Shown here piece by piece: positions 35,678 through 47,689 of a DNA stretch of 64,000 nucleotides (the first letter of the stretch is position 1; each line of letters starts with the position of its first letter). Below the pieces are notes generated by a model, which was given only the letters and a program-made list of their open reading frames with translations, was not told where the DNA came from and made no database searches. Made by a program: the position numbers and the translations under genes. The DNA comes from Branchinecta lynchi (lineage: Eukaryota > Arthropoda > Branchiopoda > Anostraca > Branchinectidae): assembly GCA_023053575.1 (NCBI GenBank), contig JAKZAP010000005.1:7626001-7690000 (forward strand). Reading direction: 5' to 3'.

Positions 35678-36284
35678 ATATACGTATTTACTTTCAAGGA
35701 ATAATCTCAACCGATGCATTACAATTAGTTTTATACCGGTTCCATTCTATGCTGTCGAGAAATGTACGCCGATACGTTTTTTAGTCCGTCGGTACAAACT
35801 GGACCCCCCCCCCCCCACCCCCCCAAAATGTAAAAGGCTAGTGACGCTCCTGCGACCAGGTGTCTGTGACTCTGACAAATTCTTGATTTCGCAGTTACTG
35901 GTTATCTGTTACCTCGACGAATCGTCGTTTTCAGTCACCCAGCAACATATTAGTAACCCTGGTATCTGATTCCGAGTAATGCCTGGGCCACATTCAGTCA
36001 AATCTGTACGTAATTTGGTTTGCTAATTTGGTTATTACCCACTCTTACTTTTCATCCTGGTCACACCTTTAACGAATGAATTCAAGACAAATTAGCACCA
36101 TCGTCACTCAAATGTAAACAAAACTGGCTAAAGTCAGTGACTCTGGTCTGTGATTGGTCCAAACACTCCGAAGTTACGTTTCAAAATGGCGGAGATGGAT
36201 TTTTCCATCTCGACTGTCTTACGTTTTCAGCGTCTTTTCTTCCCAATTTCGACCGTAAGACGGTCTTATTACCGGCGTTATTAC
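35678..36284. other. Unassigned DNA
   Basis: No gene was recognised. There is a C-run near 35804-35823. The open frame at 35658-35969 begins inside the C2 hairpin and is not supported. Confidence 0.4.
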
Positions 36285-36442
36285 CAGGTGTGACTATAAT
36301 GGGGCCCGGGCATAACCCTGCTGAGACCGGGGCTACCGGAATACTCTTGATGACTAACTCTTCTTGTCGATGCAAAATCGCTCTGTACCTAGCAGAAGAA
36401 CCGGAAGCGGTGACACAGCTGCTCCCAAACATGATTAAGTGA
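36285..36442 (+). repeat. Dispersed repeat family J, copy 2
   Basis: AATACTCTTGATGACTAACT, GATGCAAAATCGC and CTGCTCCCAAACATGA match family J at 9840-10100 (minus) and 55650-55750. Overlapping frames on both strands here are not supported as genes. Confidence 0.5.
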
Positions 36443-36623
36443 AATTATTCCGGGCTTATAAAATGGGCGTTAATGGCTCCATTTCTATTGCATGGTGGGT
36501 AAACATCTCAAGTACATTGTTTCAGAAACACGACTAAAAGCCGAAAGGTGGAATTTCATCACCTCTTTAGGTACCGTATTACTCGGCGCATAGTCCAATA
36601 GTCGTCTCTACCAGCTTAGCAGT

Positions 36624-37770
36624 TTTTGGGATCCCAAAACGTAAGTGGAGGGATACCTATGACATCGCAAAAGTTGTCCGTCTGTCAGTCCGTCCGTCTG
36701 TCCTTCTGTAAGCACGGTAACGCTCGAAGGGAATGAAATGTTTTGATGAAACTTGGTGTGAGGATTCGTTGGGTCGTCGGACCAGTCAAGTTCCTATATG
36801 GGCTTTGTAGCCCTACATTTAGGGGTGGGGGATGGGGTTCAAATTAAGGGGCAAACAAAATATTTTGAAACAGCTAATTTGATAGTCGATTATGGGGTAA
36901 GAAGACATGCTGAACAGGATGGTGAAAACCATTTTGTCATCGGACAAGTAGTTCGCCCGGAATCCGACCAAAACCGGAAAGTTTGTTAAAAGTAAAAGTT
37001 TTATTTGAAGTTGATTAAATGTTCGATTTAGGGGTAGGAAGGCATGCTGAGGACGACGGTGAAAAACTATTTTCTCGACGGACAAGTAGTTCGCCCCCAA
37101 TTTGGCCCAAACCGGAAATTTTGTTAAAGTTAAAAGTTTTATTTGGAGTTGATTACATGTTCGATTTAGGGCAAGAAGACATGCTGAACACTTACGTGAA
37201 AAAATTGTCTACCTGGACATGTAGTTCCCCCGAATCCGGCCAAAACCGGAAAATTGTTAGAAGCTTAAGTTTTATTTCTAGTTGATTAGATAACCGATCG
37301 GTAAGAAGAGATGCTGAATCCGTGTTTGACAATCATATTTTACCCGGAAATATAGTTCGACCATAATCCGGCTGGAGTCGGAAAATTTGTTATAAGTTAA
37401 ATTTTTATTTGAAGTTGATTAGATGTTCATCATTATAGGGAAAAGAAGAGACACTGAGTTCGTTTTTTAGCTTTCTTTTTTCGCCGGACAAGTAGTTCTG
37501 GAGTTCGACCGAAACCAGGAAATTGGCAGAAGTGGCAGGAAGTTTTCGTCAAAACAAATATGACTTATAGGGGTAAACACACATGCTGAATCCATATCTG
37601 AACTTGGTTTTCTCAGATGACTAGCTATTTGGCCTTAATCTGTTTCTGAATTTTAATGGTAAAAATGTTCAAGGAGTCTGGCGATGACTGGATCTGGCTA
37701 AGACAAGACCCAGTTGTCTGGATCAGATATTGAATTTTTGGGATCCCATCGAAACCTTTGGTCTTGTTTA
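36624..37770 (+). mobile_element. Family B element, copy B3 (near full length)
   Basis: The left palindrome is TTTTTGGGATCCCAAAACG. It is followed by AAGTGGAGGGATACCTATGA, a GTCCGTCTGTCC stretch, TCGAAGGGAATGAAATG and GATGAAACTTGGTGTGAGG. The core units repeat GTAGTTCGCCCGGAATCCG. The right end is TTGGGATCCCATCGAAACC and TTTGGTCTTGTTT. Open frames follow the repeat. Confidence 0.88.
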
Positions 37771-38254
37771 ATGTAATGCCTCAGGTGAGCGCGGCTTTGG
37801 TGGTTTCAGTACACAGGCAAAGCTTAATCTTTTCGCTTACGAATAGTGTATAATTAAACCGACAACTTAGCATTCAGTCTAATAAAATTGTGACTAATCG
37901 GCGAGTTACATCAAATTTAGTGGCTAAAGACGTACATCGTAACGTGGTTAAAGACGTACATCGTGATTCTTCAAGTCTCTTCAAGGTTTGGCATTCCTGC
38001 AAAAAAACAGTTCCATATCTTGTCTCTTGCGAGTTTATTTTTCGTTTAGGGTAGGCAAGTTCAGGCGGCGTTAAACCGGGTCCTTCTGGCGGGTTCACAG
38101 TCCGCAAGTTAGCCAATCTCCTATAAACACTTGAGTGGAGTGACAATAGCGTGGGGTCCAGGTGAATACAGATGTTATGTTTATTTTTCACGCATCCTAC
38201 AGGAAAGAGGAAATGATGGACTATTCAATTCCGACCACACGTTCAGAGATTATA
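37771..38254. other. Unassigned DNA
   Basis: No gene is supported. Two copies of (G)ACGTACATCGT lie at about 37929 and 37953. The 105-codon minus frame at 37874-38191 has no recognisable domain. Confidence 0.35.
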
Positions 38255-38853
38255 CATGCCACTGGATTTCGGGTTCCCATCTCTCTATTCCTCCCACGAT
38301 AGTCGGATTGAGGTAACGACTATTTGCAAGTCAGTCTATTCGGGTCCCTGATACACCTTCTAAGTTTCATCGTCCTAGCACATCAGAAAGTACCGAACTC
38401 GTGGGAAAAAACTCACCGAACTCGCCCAAATCTGGTCCGGTTCTATCAACGATGGATCTGGGACTTGTGCTTGTTCTTCCCACCAAGTTACATCCCGATC
38501 CCTCTACTCTGATCGTTTCCCAAGATTTCAGGTTCCCTCCTCCATCTCACACCAAAGTCACCGGATCCGGTTCGGATTTGAGTTGGGTCGTCTGAGACTC
38601 CGGGTCCAAGTATTAAGTTTTATTAAGATATGATCACCGGTTCAAAACTTATGAATACCTCAAGATTCCGGATTCCCCCTCCCTGCACTACCCCCACGTT
38701 GCTCGAATCGGAGAAGTGACTATTCCAGCTTAATCTTTTGGGGTCCCTGATATGTGCTCCTAGCTTATTTGGAAGTGCTCAAACTGGCAAATCCCGGGCT
38801 CACCAGACGGACAGAAGCTATCGCTATATGGCACTTGGCCGAAGGTCATAAAA
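38255..38853 (-). mobile_element. Family A element, copy A4, truncated
   Basis: It ends with CAGACGGACAGAAGC, TATCGCTATATGGCACTTGG and CCGAAGGTCATAAAA, the family A hairpin end in reverse. The core carries AACTTCGTCC-type reverse units such as CCTCCCACGATAGTCGGATTG and AAGTTTCATCGTCCTAGCAC. The CAAGAGC end is missing. Confidence 0.75.
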
Positions 38854-39789
38854 CGTTGAAAACCGAAGGCCGGACAGTGCGGCCACAGTAGTTTGCATTG
38901 ACACTTTCGAGTCTGATCCGTGGTAGAGACTAAAGTAGCATTTACACGGACAAGAAATCTCGTCGAGTAGAAAGGATTTCCGGTAGAAAGGATTTCCGGT
39001 CGACCTGAAAGGATTTCGTTCGTGAAGATGACTAGAAAAAAAATCTAGCGGGCAGAAGTCCTTTCATCATGAAAGGAATTCTGGACTACTTGAAAAAAAT
39101 CTCGTCGGTGGCACTGGTAAAAAGAATAAAAAAAAGTCTTGCTAGGTTTTGAAAGCAGCAGTTATCAGTACTGATGTCAGAAATGCTATAAAACCATTTT
39201 TTTTTTGGCTAGATAATATGTTTTTTTCTGATTTTCTGGTTTGAAGAATTATTTTTTCCCTCTGCGTGTAGACATAATCTTGCTACCAAGACCGGATTCT
39301 GTTCAAGCTTTCCTGTGCTTGTAAACTTTGCATAAGCGAGAATTCAGGCCTGTTCAGCAGAATTGAGAATATCCTGCATCCACTTTTGGACCCCTTGGTG
39401 TTGTTTCGTTTCGGCTCTTTGTACTAGATAAAGTGGAAGCCGGCTTCCTGTTCTAATCTCCTCGCGAACCTGCTCTTGAGCGGCATAATCGTCTGATCTC
39501 TTTCAACTGAAATCCTCACGTGCATTCAGATCACAAATCCAGATAATGGGGGGGGGGGAACTTGCATTTATGTCAGAAATGGAATACTGATACCTAATAC
39601 GAATATATGAAAGTCGTGCCATCTAATCCTAATTATAATCAAGTTTATCTCTTTGATCCTGCATCGAAGTAGGAGCGCATGAATTATGTCGTGATCCAAG
39701 TTAATTAGCAGATATACTCTTTATAGAAGTTTCGTCGCAATCTGTCGGAGAACCAGGAGAGATCCAAGGAATTTACCTGATTAGAAAAA
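38854..39789. other. Unassigned DNA with a small inverted-repeat block
   Basis: At 38935-39115, AGAAATCTCGTCGAGTAGAA, a doubled GTAGAAAGGATTTCCGGT and CCTTTCATCATGAAAGG form a locally folding segment. It could be a small MITE, but the ends are unclear. No gene elsewhere. Confidence 0.35.
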
Positions 39790-40410
39790 CAAGAGCTAAG
39801 AGCTCATATGGCACTTGTTACACGTAGGTGGTTTGAGAAGTGAGAAAGTGGATCTGACCCAGACCCAGACCCTAAAATACGTCATCTAAGGTAGACAATC
39901 TTTCAAGTTTCATTCAAATAACTTCACTCGTTTAACCGCTATGCGATCCACACCATTTCCGGGACTCCCCCTCCAACTCCCGGCTACTGTGGCCGAATAC
40001 GACTCGGACACATAAGCTTCGCATCTCTAATATCTCTTCATACTGTCCATCAAGTTTAACTCAAATCGGAGCATATCTGAAACTTTCCGCTTCCTACTTC
40101 ATACTCTTCCTACCTTGGTCGGATCGGGTTCGGACACAAAAATTGTAATGTCCCAGGGTTGGTCACCAAAAGTAACTTCGTACACCCTGGAAAGTAACCC
40201 AAAAGTATCTCAAAGTTAACCCAAAGTAACCCAATGCAATGTAACCCAAAGTAACCGAATGTAACCAAAAGTAACCCGAAGTAACCCTGAGTAACCCAAA
40301 GTATCCTGAAGTAACTCGTACACCCTGGTTCTTGGTGACCAACCCTGGGTAATGTCCAAGTTGCATTCCATTCTGCCCATTCGTTTGGTTTCTGTGCATG
40401 TCACAAAGTT
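39790..40410 (-). mobile_element. Family A element, copy A5, truncated (contains element K)
   Basis: It begins CAAGAGCTAAGAGCTCATAT followed by GGCACTTGTTACACGTAGG, the CTTGTTT end in reverse. The body follows A2/A7 right-hand text in reverse. After element K it continues with AAGTTGCATTCCATTCTGCC and CATTCGTTTGGTTTCTGTGC, the reverse of 46460-46500. It stops near 40410. Confidence 0.75.
40153..40348. mobile_element. Element K: TIR element filled with a ~10-bp minisatellite, 8-bp target duplication
   Basis: The terminal inverted repeats are CCAGGGTTGGTCACCAA and TTGGTGACCAACCCTGG. GTAATGTC flanks it at 40145-40152 and 40349-40356. The inside is almost entirely AAAGTAACCC-like units, bracketed by a 12-bp direct repeat CGTACACCCTGG at 40179-40190 and 40317-40328. 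It sits inside family A copy A5. The 8-bp duplication fits hAT or another 8-bp superfamily. Confidence 0.88.
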
Positions 40411-40654
40411 AGCACAAACTCTGCGAAATTACAGAAACTGAAGGTGTACGTCATTGAACAGGAATTCGCTAACGCAATAGCCCGCCCCACGAGTCCCTAA
40501 TGACTGTTTATCAGACAGAATGAAAAGGAGTACCGCAGGCTATGACTTTTTTCGGGAAAAACATTAATTCCGCCAATAAAATCTAGATTTTAAGGTGACC
40601 CAAGTCCCGAAATTCCAAGCCTAAAACACGAATGAAATGACGCGAGCTTCCAGT

Positions 40655-41686
40655 AACAAGACCAAAGGTGTCTATGGAATCCCAGAAATCTAATTGATCC
40701 AGAAAATTGGGTCTTGTCTTCGCCAGATCCAGTCTTCGCCAGGCTAATCATCAGAGAAAACCAAGTTCAGATATACTTCTATAAGCCATGTCTATTTTGA
40801 CGATACTGACCGAAACTTCCTGCTTTACTTCTGCCAAGTTTCCGGTTTCGCCCGAATTCCGAGCGAATTACTAGTCCAGCCAAAAAAGAAAATTCAGAAC
40901 GAATCCAGCGTATCTCCTTCTCCCTTTAAGGAACATCTTATCAACTTTAAGTAAAACTTTGACTTAAAAAAAAATTTCGATCCCAAACTAATTATATGTC
41001 CGGGTAAAAATGATTGACATAAACAGGTTCAGCCTCTCTTCTTACCCCTAAATCTTTCATCTAATCAACTTCAGCTAAAACACTTTGCTTTCAGCAAATT
41101 CTCCGGTTTTGGCTGGATTCCGAGCGAACTAGTTGTCCGGCGAGAAAACGGTTTTCTTCTTACTCGTAAATCGAACATTTAATCAACTTCAAAAGAAACT
41201 TTTACTTTTAACCAACTTTCCGTGTTTTGCCAGATTCCGGATGATCCAGGGACGAACTACTTGTCCGGCGAGAATATGGTTTTCATCATCGTGTTCAGCA
41301 TGTCTTCTTGCCCGTAAATCGAAATCTAATCAACTTCAAATGAGACTTTTACTTTTAAACAGCTTTCCGGATTTTGCCGGATACCGGACAAAGTACTTGT
41401 CCGGCGGGACAATAGTTTTCACCCTTGTGCTCAGCATACCTTCTTACTCCATAATCGACTATCAGCTGTTTAAAAATATTTTGTTTGCCCTTTAATTTGA
41501 ACCCCCACCGCTAAATATAGGGCTTCAGAGCCCATCTATGAACTTGACCTTACCCTTCACTCGAAGAATCCTCACACCAAGCTTCATCAAAATATCTCAT
41601 TCCCTTCGAGGTTTGTCGTGCTAACAGACGGACAACTTTTGCGATGTCATAGGTATCCCTCCACTTACGTTTTAGGATCCCAAAAA
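40655..41686 (-). mobile_element. Family B element, copy B4 (near full length)
   Basis: It starts AACAAGACCAAAGGTGTC and ends TAGGTATCCCTCCACTTACG and TTTTAGGATCCCAAAAA. Core units repeat CTACTTGTCCGGCGAGAA and AATCAACTTCAAATGAGAC. The microsatellite near the right end is reduced to ACAGACGGACAAC. The 120-codon frame at 41133-41495 is repeat-derived. Confidence 0.88.
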
Positions 41687-41689
41687 GAG

Positions 41690-42100
41690 CTTACTACAAA
41701 AAGGTGCCACCGGAAAATTAGTTTGTGAAATCCTGTACGATCAGAATACGTCCTTTCGGATCCAAAATGAAACTAAGGCCACTTAGCATGGATCTGCCCG
41801 TCTGTCTTTGTTGATGACTAATCCAGCAAATGTGAGACTTTTAGCTGGAAGTTGGCAATGTGTTTCAGTTTGACCCTTTCCGAAAAAGAAGTACTGATCA
41901 TCCAGGAAAAAGAGCAGTTCCAGTCCCCCCCCCCCATTGAGCTTTCCTGGGTGAGCGCCCGTTTAGCTGAACTTTTGTGTTCGGGCGTTCTGTGAGCGTC
42001 CAGTTTCGCTATGTTTTTTGTTGGGTCGGACGCTCTGCGAGCGTCCACCCCCCACACATACCTATAGCGACGCCCTTGGTTCTTATCACCCATAAAGTTT
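41690..42100. other. Unassigned DNA with a repeated GCGTTCTGTGAGCGTCCA-type motif
   Basis: GGGCGTTCTGTGAGCGTCCA near 41982 and GGACGCTCTGCGAGCGTCCA near 42026 are direct, partly palindromic repeats. No gene. Confidence 0.4.
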
Positions 42101-43112
42101 CACTTGAATCGGATCGTTTTTTCGCAAACTACCGAAGTCAGTAATGTCCGGATTCCCCCTCCCTCTACTCCCAAAAAGAGGTCGGATCCAGGAACGAAAG
42201 TCTTCCTAGGGCATTGTGTCGGGTCCTTAAGTCTATTTGGTCAAGTCACTAATATGCCTGCCTAGTCTCACCGTCCTTAGCACATGTGGAAGTATCCTAT
42301 CTCGCGATCACCAGAATTCCGGGAAATCCAATCCAACTCCCGCAAAGAGCCCCTATTGCTTATGCTTGTTCTCCCCACCAAATTCCATCCCGATCCCTCG
42401 ACACTAAGTGTTTCATAAAAGTTTCGTTGTCCCCTTCCAACTCCCCCCCCCCCAACTATCGGATCCGATCCGGACTTGACACGGATCATCTGAGACAATA
42501 GCTTTTTCCACTATCCAATTGTCATTGTAATCCGAACGCCACTGGATTCCGGATTGCCCATCCCTCCACTCCCCCCAAGTTGTTCGGATCGTGCAAACGA
42601 CTATTCTCAAGTGGGCTATTAGGATCCCTCATATTCCTGCCGAGTTTCATCATCCTATGACATCAGGAAGTACGGAACTCGCTGGGTCACCAGAATCCCC
42701 TCTCCCCCCAATTCCAGTGCCCGCAGTCCGGTTATGACAACGATGTATCTAGGACTTGTGCTTGTTCTTCCCACCAACTTTCATCCCGATTTCTCTACTC
42801 TAAGCGTTTCCGAATGTCTCCGGCTCCCACCAAAGTCACCGGATATGGTTCGAATTTGAAGTCCGTTGTCTGAGACACGTGGTCTCTTCAAATATCAAGT
42901 TTCACTAAGATCCGCTCTACAAATACCTCAAAATTCCGGATTCTCCCTCCCTATACTCCCCCCACGATGCTGCGACCTGGGAATCTCAATCTTTTGGGCC
43001 TGCCAAGTTTCATCGTCCTCGCTTATCCGGAAGTATCCAAACTAGCAAAACCCGGACCGACCAACAGACAGACCGACGGACGGACAGAATTTGCGATCGC
43101 TATAGGACCGAG
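42100..43112 (-). mobile_element. Family A element, copy A6, hairpin lost
   Basis: It shows the reverse core order, for example TTCCCCCTCCCTCTACTCCC, AAGTTTCATCGTCCTCGC and GACCAACAGACAGACCGACG, ending TTTGCGATCGCTATA. The terminal hairpin that should follow is missing. Overlapping open frames on both strands are shadows of the repeat. Confidence 0.75.
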
Positions 43113-43204
43113 GGAATCTAAATTGTTTGGTTACTGGATCTTGCCTGGAACCACCTTTCCTCGGGTCTTGTTATCTTTTTATTTTTATTTTTTTGTGTGC
43201 TGAC

Positions 43205-43560
43205 GGGAGGACTTGATACCGAATCTCTAACCGACTTCAGAAACAGCTTCGACCTTTGACCAAACTTCTAGTTTGGGCCTGATCCAGGGTATACCATTTT
43301 TCCGGCAAGAAAAAGACAAGTTCAGATATGGATTCAACCTTATCCCTTTTAGTACTATCTCATTAGCTTAAAACGTATTTTTTACCCTCAATTTGAAACC
43401 ACCTCACCCACCTTTAAATATTAGACTGCAGGACCCTTCTACGAACTTGGCCTGTACTTTGATCCAGTGGATCCTCATACCAAGTTTGACCAAAATATCT
43501 CAACCCCTTCAAGCCCACAAACGACACGACTGCCAAGACTAAGACCTAAGAGACATTGCA
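43205..43560 (-). repeat. Diverged family B fragment
   Basis: TTTCCGGCAAGAAAAAGAC, TTCAGATATGGATTCAACC, GACCCTTCTACGAACTTGGC and ACCAAAATATCTCAACCCC correspond to the hairpin-proximal half of B in reverse. The hairpin is gone. Confidence 0.6.
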
Positions 43561-43884
43561 AACGCAACCGACACCCGCTCACCCTCCACCATCTCTAGAC
43601 TAAACACAGAGTAAAGTGAATTTAATTCGTCACCACCGCGACGAGGTTTCGCCTTCAGAGGTAGAGTACGGACTGGTATCGCCCCCTGGTTTTTCCAAAA
43701 ATTGGTCGACAAATTTAATTGAATTATTCACCACACAGCCATCGAATACATTCTGCCTTTTTGACCCAGTAAATTCTGGTTCGGGCTTGGAGACAGCTAA
43801 ACTGATCGCAGACTCTATTTGTTTATCTTCAGCGAGTTCGAAACCTGAAACAGCATGTCTCATCGCCCGATATCATTGGGTTTA
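43561..43884. other. Unassigned segment between B fragments
   Basis: An 89-codon + frame (43616-43885) and an overlapping minus frame are present. Neither resembles a family I know. There is no splice or promoter support. Confidence 0.3.
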
Positions 43885-44323
43885 AAGCCTCATGCTAAAT
43901 TTCCGGTTTTGTCCGGGTTCCGAGCGAACTACTTGTCCGGCGAGAAAATAATGTTCATATACGGACTCGTTGCGTCTGCTTACCCATCCGTCGAACCTTG
44001 AATCAACTTCAGATTAAGCTTTTACTTTTCAAATTTTCCGGATTTGCCGATTCTGGGTGAACTATTTGTCCAGCGAGAAACTAAGCTTCATATTCGTTTT
44101 CAGCTTTTTCAACCTTAATTTGAAAATCCTTAATTTAAAATATACTAAATATGGGGCCCATGTACGAACTTGACCTGTACTTTGACCCAAAAGATCCTCA
44201 CACCAAGTTTGAACAAAACATCTCAATCTCTCGAGAGTTATCGTGCTGACAGACAGACGGACGGGTGGACAACCTTACGAAGCCATAGGTGTCCCGTTAC
44301 TTACGTTTTGAGATCCCACAAAA
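43885..44323 (-). repeat. Family B fragment with hairpin end
   Basis: CGAGCGAACTACTTGTCCGG and CGAGAAAATAATG begin it. It runs to GCTGACAGACAGACGGACGG and the end TACGTTTTGAGATCCCACAAAA. Only the last three or so units are present. Confidence 0.75.
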
Positions 44324-44390
44324 AGACAAAATGATCAAAACGAAAAAAGTATGCTAGGCTAATTACACAAAGAGAGTTGGATGTTTTTTT

Positions 44391-44765
44391 TTGATCCCGT
44401 CCGTCTGTTAGAAGGATAACTCTCGAAGGGGTTGAGAGAATTTGTTCAAACTTGTTGTGAGTTCACTTTGGTCAAAGTACAGATCAGTTCATAGATGTGC
44501 TCTCTAGCTAGTAATCTAGGATTGGAGAGAGCTTCAAATTAAGGGGCTAAAAGAAATAATTTTAAAAAGCTAATTGGATGGAGGATTTGGGGGTAAGGAA
44601 ACATGCTGAGTCTAGCCTATATCTGAAACTTGTTCTTTCGCCGGACAAATAGTTCGCTCGAAATCCGGCAGAAACCGGAATTTTTTTAAAATATGAAAGT
44701 TTTACGTAAAGTTGATTAAAGGTTTGATTTATGGATAAGGAGCCATCCTGAATTCGTTTTCCACT
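44391..44765 (+). repeat. Family B fragment in the opposite orientation
   Basis: TTGATCCCGTCCGTCTGTTA, GAAGGATAACTCTCGAAGG, then units with TAGTTCGCTCGAAATCCGG. The left palindrome has been lost. It sits head-to-head with the fragment ending at 44323. Confidence 0.7.
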
Positions 44766-44769
44766 TTAT

Positions 44770-45050
44770 TTTATGGTTAAACACTTCTGCTATGCTATAG
44801 CCTAAATGGTTGGCTACTGATGTTTGGGTAAAGTCGATGTTGTTTCTGTCCTTTAAATACATGACAAAGTTATTTCTAATTCTGTCTAGTCAAACAACCG
44901 GCTATGTCATGGTGGAATATAACTTAGCTTCCAAGTGAAAGGTACTCGTTTTAACTAGTCAGCTCCACTTCTCTTTTGGTGTGTGTTGATGGCTTTGCTT
45001 TTGAAGACGGGTGCCTCCGCTAAAAGTCGGAATTCGAGTAGTTCTTGTTG
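44770..45050. other. Unassigned DNA
   Basis: Nothing recognisable is present. Confidence 0.35.
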
Positions 45051-45104
45051 CTTAGTCAAGCGGTTTACTGTATCGACGAAGTCCAGAGTAGGAGCCATCA
45101 CAAA

Positions 45105-45235
45105 CCTCCCCGGAACATACAAAAATAATAATTTTTATAGGATTTTCCCTATGATCTATGTGTTTTTGTCTGTGGCCTGCACTAGAGGAACTGAAATCAC
45201 TGGCTCGCAATACAAGGGTCCAGATATGGATCGAT
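45105..45235. repeat. Decayed hAT MITE of family E
   Basis: AACATACAAAAATAATAATT, TTTATAGGATTTTCCCTATG, ATCTATGTGTTTTTGTC and GGTCCAGATATGGATC match the family E interior and right end. The left terminus and G- and C-runs have been lost. Confidence 0.5.
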
Positions 45236-45410
45236 ACCAAGTAACACCCCGTATCTACACATTGGAATTCTTATAAGACCTCCGGTTCTCTCAGACCATA
45301 GTAAATATTCTTCTGGGGACAGGCGAAATTCTTTCCGCGAATTCTTCTCCAATCTTTGAAAAGATTAGTTTTCCTTTTCGTTCTGTAATGTTCACGAAGA
45401 AGATACGAGT

Positions 45411-45945
45411 ATGCAAGCGCTCAGACAGTGTGAAAGTAAAATGTTTGTCACATATTATATATAAACAGCCTTAGAACCAAGACGTTTCACATCCCCAATA
45501 ACCAAACAGTATTAACCTAATTTTTAATCATCCCACTTGAAAAGCTTTAAATGTAAACAAACCGCAGGTATAAATCCAAAGCAATGTTGAAGGTCTTACA
45601 CGAATAGCTTCAGTTCCAACTATAGTCTGCCAGCTGGCCCGACCCTTTAAACCTCTTTTCCATTAGCAAGGTAATAACAAGTGCAATAAACCAAATCGTA
45701 GCACTCTAATTCCCCTTTGTCACAATTCATTAAGAATGGCATATCATCGATCATATAACAAAACAGTCCAGTTTCCAACTGTTAATTAAAGATGTACAAC
45801 GCGTCGTCTTATTTGTTGCTGTTTAATCCTCATCTATAGATATATCTCCCCAACTGTACAAGAGGATTTGAGACCTGTCATAGACGAACTTAATTCATGG
45901 GAAATCTGGCCCAGCTGCCTATGAACGGGAGGGAGAGGGGGGGGG
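45411..45945 (-). mobile_element. Family G fragment, inverted copy of the right half of G1
   Basis: It begins CAAGCGCTCAGACAGTGTGA and continues with AACCAAGACGTTTCACATC, ACATTTAAAG-type text inverted, GACGCGTCGTCTTATTTG-like text and AGATATATCTCCC. All of these appear inverted at 53690-54195. It ends inside a G-run at 45935-45949 that passes directly into family A copy A7. Confidence 0.75.
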
Positions 45946-45949
45946 GGGA

Positions 45950-47057
45950 GGAGATTGAATTTTAACGAAACTTGGCAAGTGGAAAGAGCTATCGTCTCAT
46001 ATGTTCCATGTCAGGTCCGGGAAGAGTGGAGGAGGGGGGAATCCGGAATCTTGAGGTATTTATAACGTTCCAACGGGTGATCGGATCTTAATGAAACTTG
46101 ATATTTGGAAAGACGCCAAGTCTCAGACGAACCAGTTCAATTCCGGATCGGATCCGGTGACTTTAGCAGGAGGTAGAGGGAGGAACCGGAAATCTTGGGA
46201 AACGCTTAAAGTGGAGGGATCGGGATGAAACTTGACGGGAAGAACAGCCTAGATACATTGTTGACGTAACCGGACAAGATTGAGACACTGGGGGGTTCGG
46301 GGGAGAGGAGGGCTTAATTCCGGCGATCCTGCAAGTTCGGAAGTTCCTGATGTTCTAGGAAGATAAAACTTGGAAGACATATCAGGGATCCGAACAGACT
46401 GACTTGAGAATAGTCGTTTCCCCGATCCGACCATCATGGGGGTTGCGAAAAGATTTGACATGTACAAAACCAAACGGATAGACGAAATAGCATGGAAATT
46501 GGATACTTCCGAGCTATGCGACCTTGATTTGTTATTTGGAGTCCAGACAGGATCCGACCAAGGTAGGGGGAGCGGGACTCGGATATTAGCAGATATATTC
46601 TGCTTCGATTCCAGTCAAACTTGATGGACGTGACCAAGATAAGTCAGAGATGCGACGTGGGTGGACCTGGAAGGGGAGTCCCGGAAATTTTGTGGCTCGC
46701 ATAAGGGTCAAGGAAGTGGAGTGATTTGAATGAAACTTGAAAGGTAGGCTACAGAGATCATATGCATTAGATGACATATTTTAAGGTTCGAACAGGAACC
46801 GACCACGGTGGGGGAGGGGGGAAGTTCCGGAAGTTCCTCGGGAAATGCTCAGATTCGAGTGAACGATTAGGTGGTAAGAGAAAATGCTTCAGATGATCCA
46901 GTTAGGAGCCCGGACCAGATTCCGTCGCGGTGTATGGGTGGTGGGAAGGGGGCACCGGAAATCTTGGGCACGTCTAGGGACATAGCGAGTGGATTTCTTG
47001 GGTTGAAACTTTGAAGGCTGGCGATGGATTGGAGGTATGAGCTCGTAGCTATTGTTT
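45950..47057 (+). mobile_element. Family A element, copy A7, lacking the hairpin end
   Basis: It starts in the G-run with GATTGAATTTTAACGAAACT, then GAACGGGTGATCGGATC-type units, and ends GGTATGAGCTCGTAGC and TATTGTTT. At 46457-46477 it preserves the uninterrupted site into which B1 inserted in copy A2. Confidence 0.8.
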
Positions 47058-47689
47058 ATTTGTGTACATTTTTCTGTTAATTCCTTTGACTTCCAAAAAG
47101 GGGTTATCGACGGAAAGTAAATTTAACAGGAGAGCGAACGCCAAAGTTTAATTACAGTATTATTTTCGCGTAGACTAATGGAAACAAGACCAAAGGTTTC
47201 GATGGGATCCCAAAAATGTAATATCTTATCCAGACAATTGTGTCCTGTCTTCTCCAGACTCCTTAAGTAGGTTTACTACAAACATTCAGAAACAGAATAA
47301 GGCCAAATAGCTAATCATCTGAGAAAATCAAGTTCGGATGTGGATTGAGCATGTGTGCTTACCCTTATAAGCAGGGGGGGGGGGGGGACTGGTATGAAAT
47401 CTGAAGACCCTAGCCGGGTGGGGTGGGTCGTTTTTGCCCCGATTTAGCAGATTTTGTTTGGGTGGTCGTCTTGGTTTTTTTTTGTATACTGACCCAAGCA
47501 ACATATCATTTAGCATGAAATCACACGGCCGAAACAGCTGGGACAAAGAGTCCAAGCTGCACATATAGGATCCTGAAACACTGCGAAATTCTCCCAAGAA
47601 TCAGACATCCTAATATTCGGCAACGGTGAGGCACGTCACAGAAGATGTTGGCTGGTTCGAAGCGTTCTCCAATAAAGTCAGCAATTTGG

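Noticed and set aside
1700..43100. GTCTGTCC-type short direct repeats considered as CRISPR-like arrays
   Set aside because: They are simple microsatellite tracts at a fixed place within A and B elements, without unique spacers, in a eukaryotic genome.
43616..43885. Pair of overlapping ~80-90 codon frames
   Set aside because: Both strands are open equally, neither matches a known family, and the segment lies between transposon fragments.
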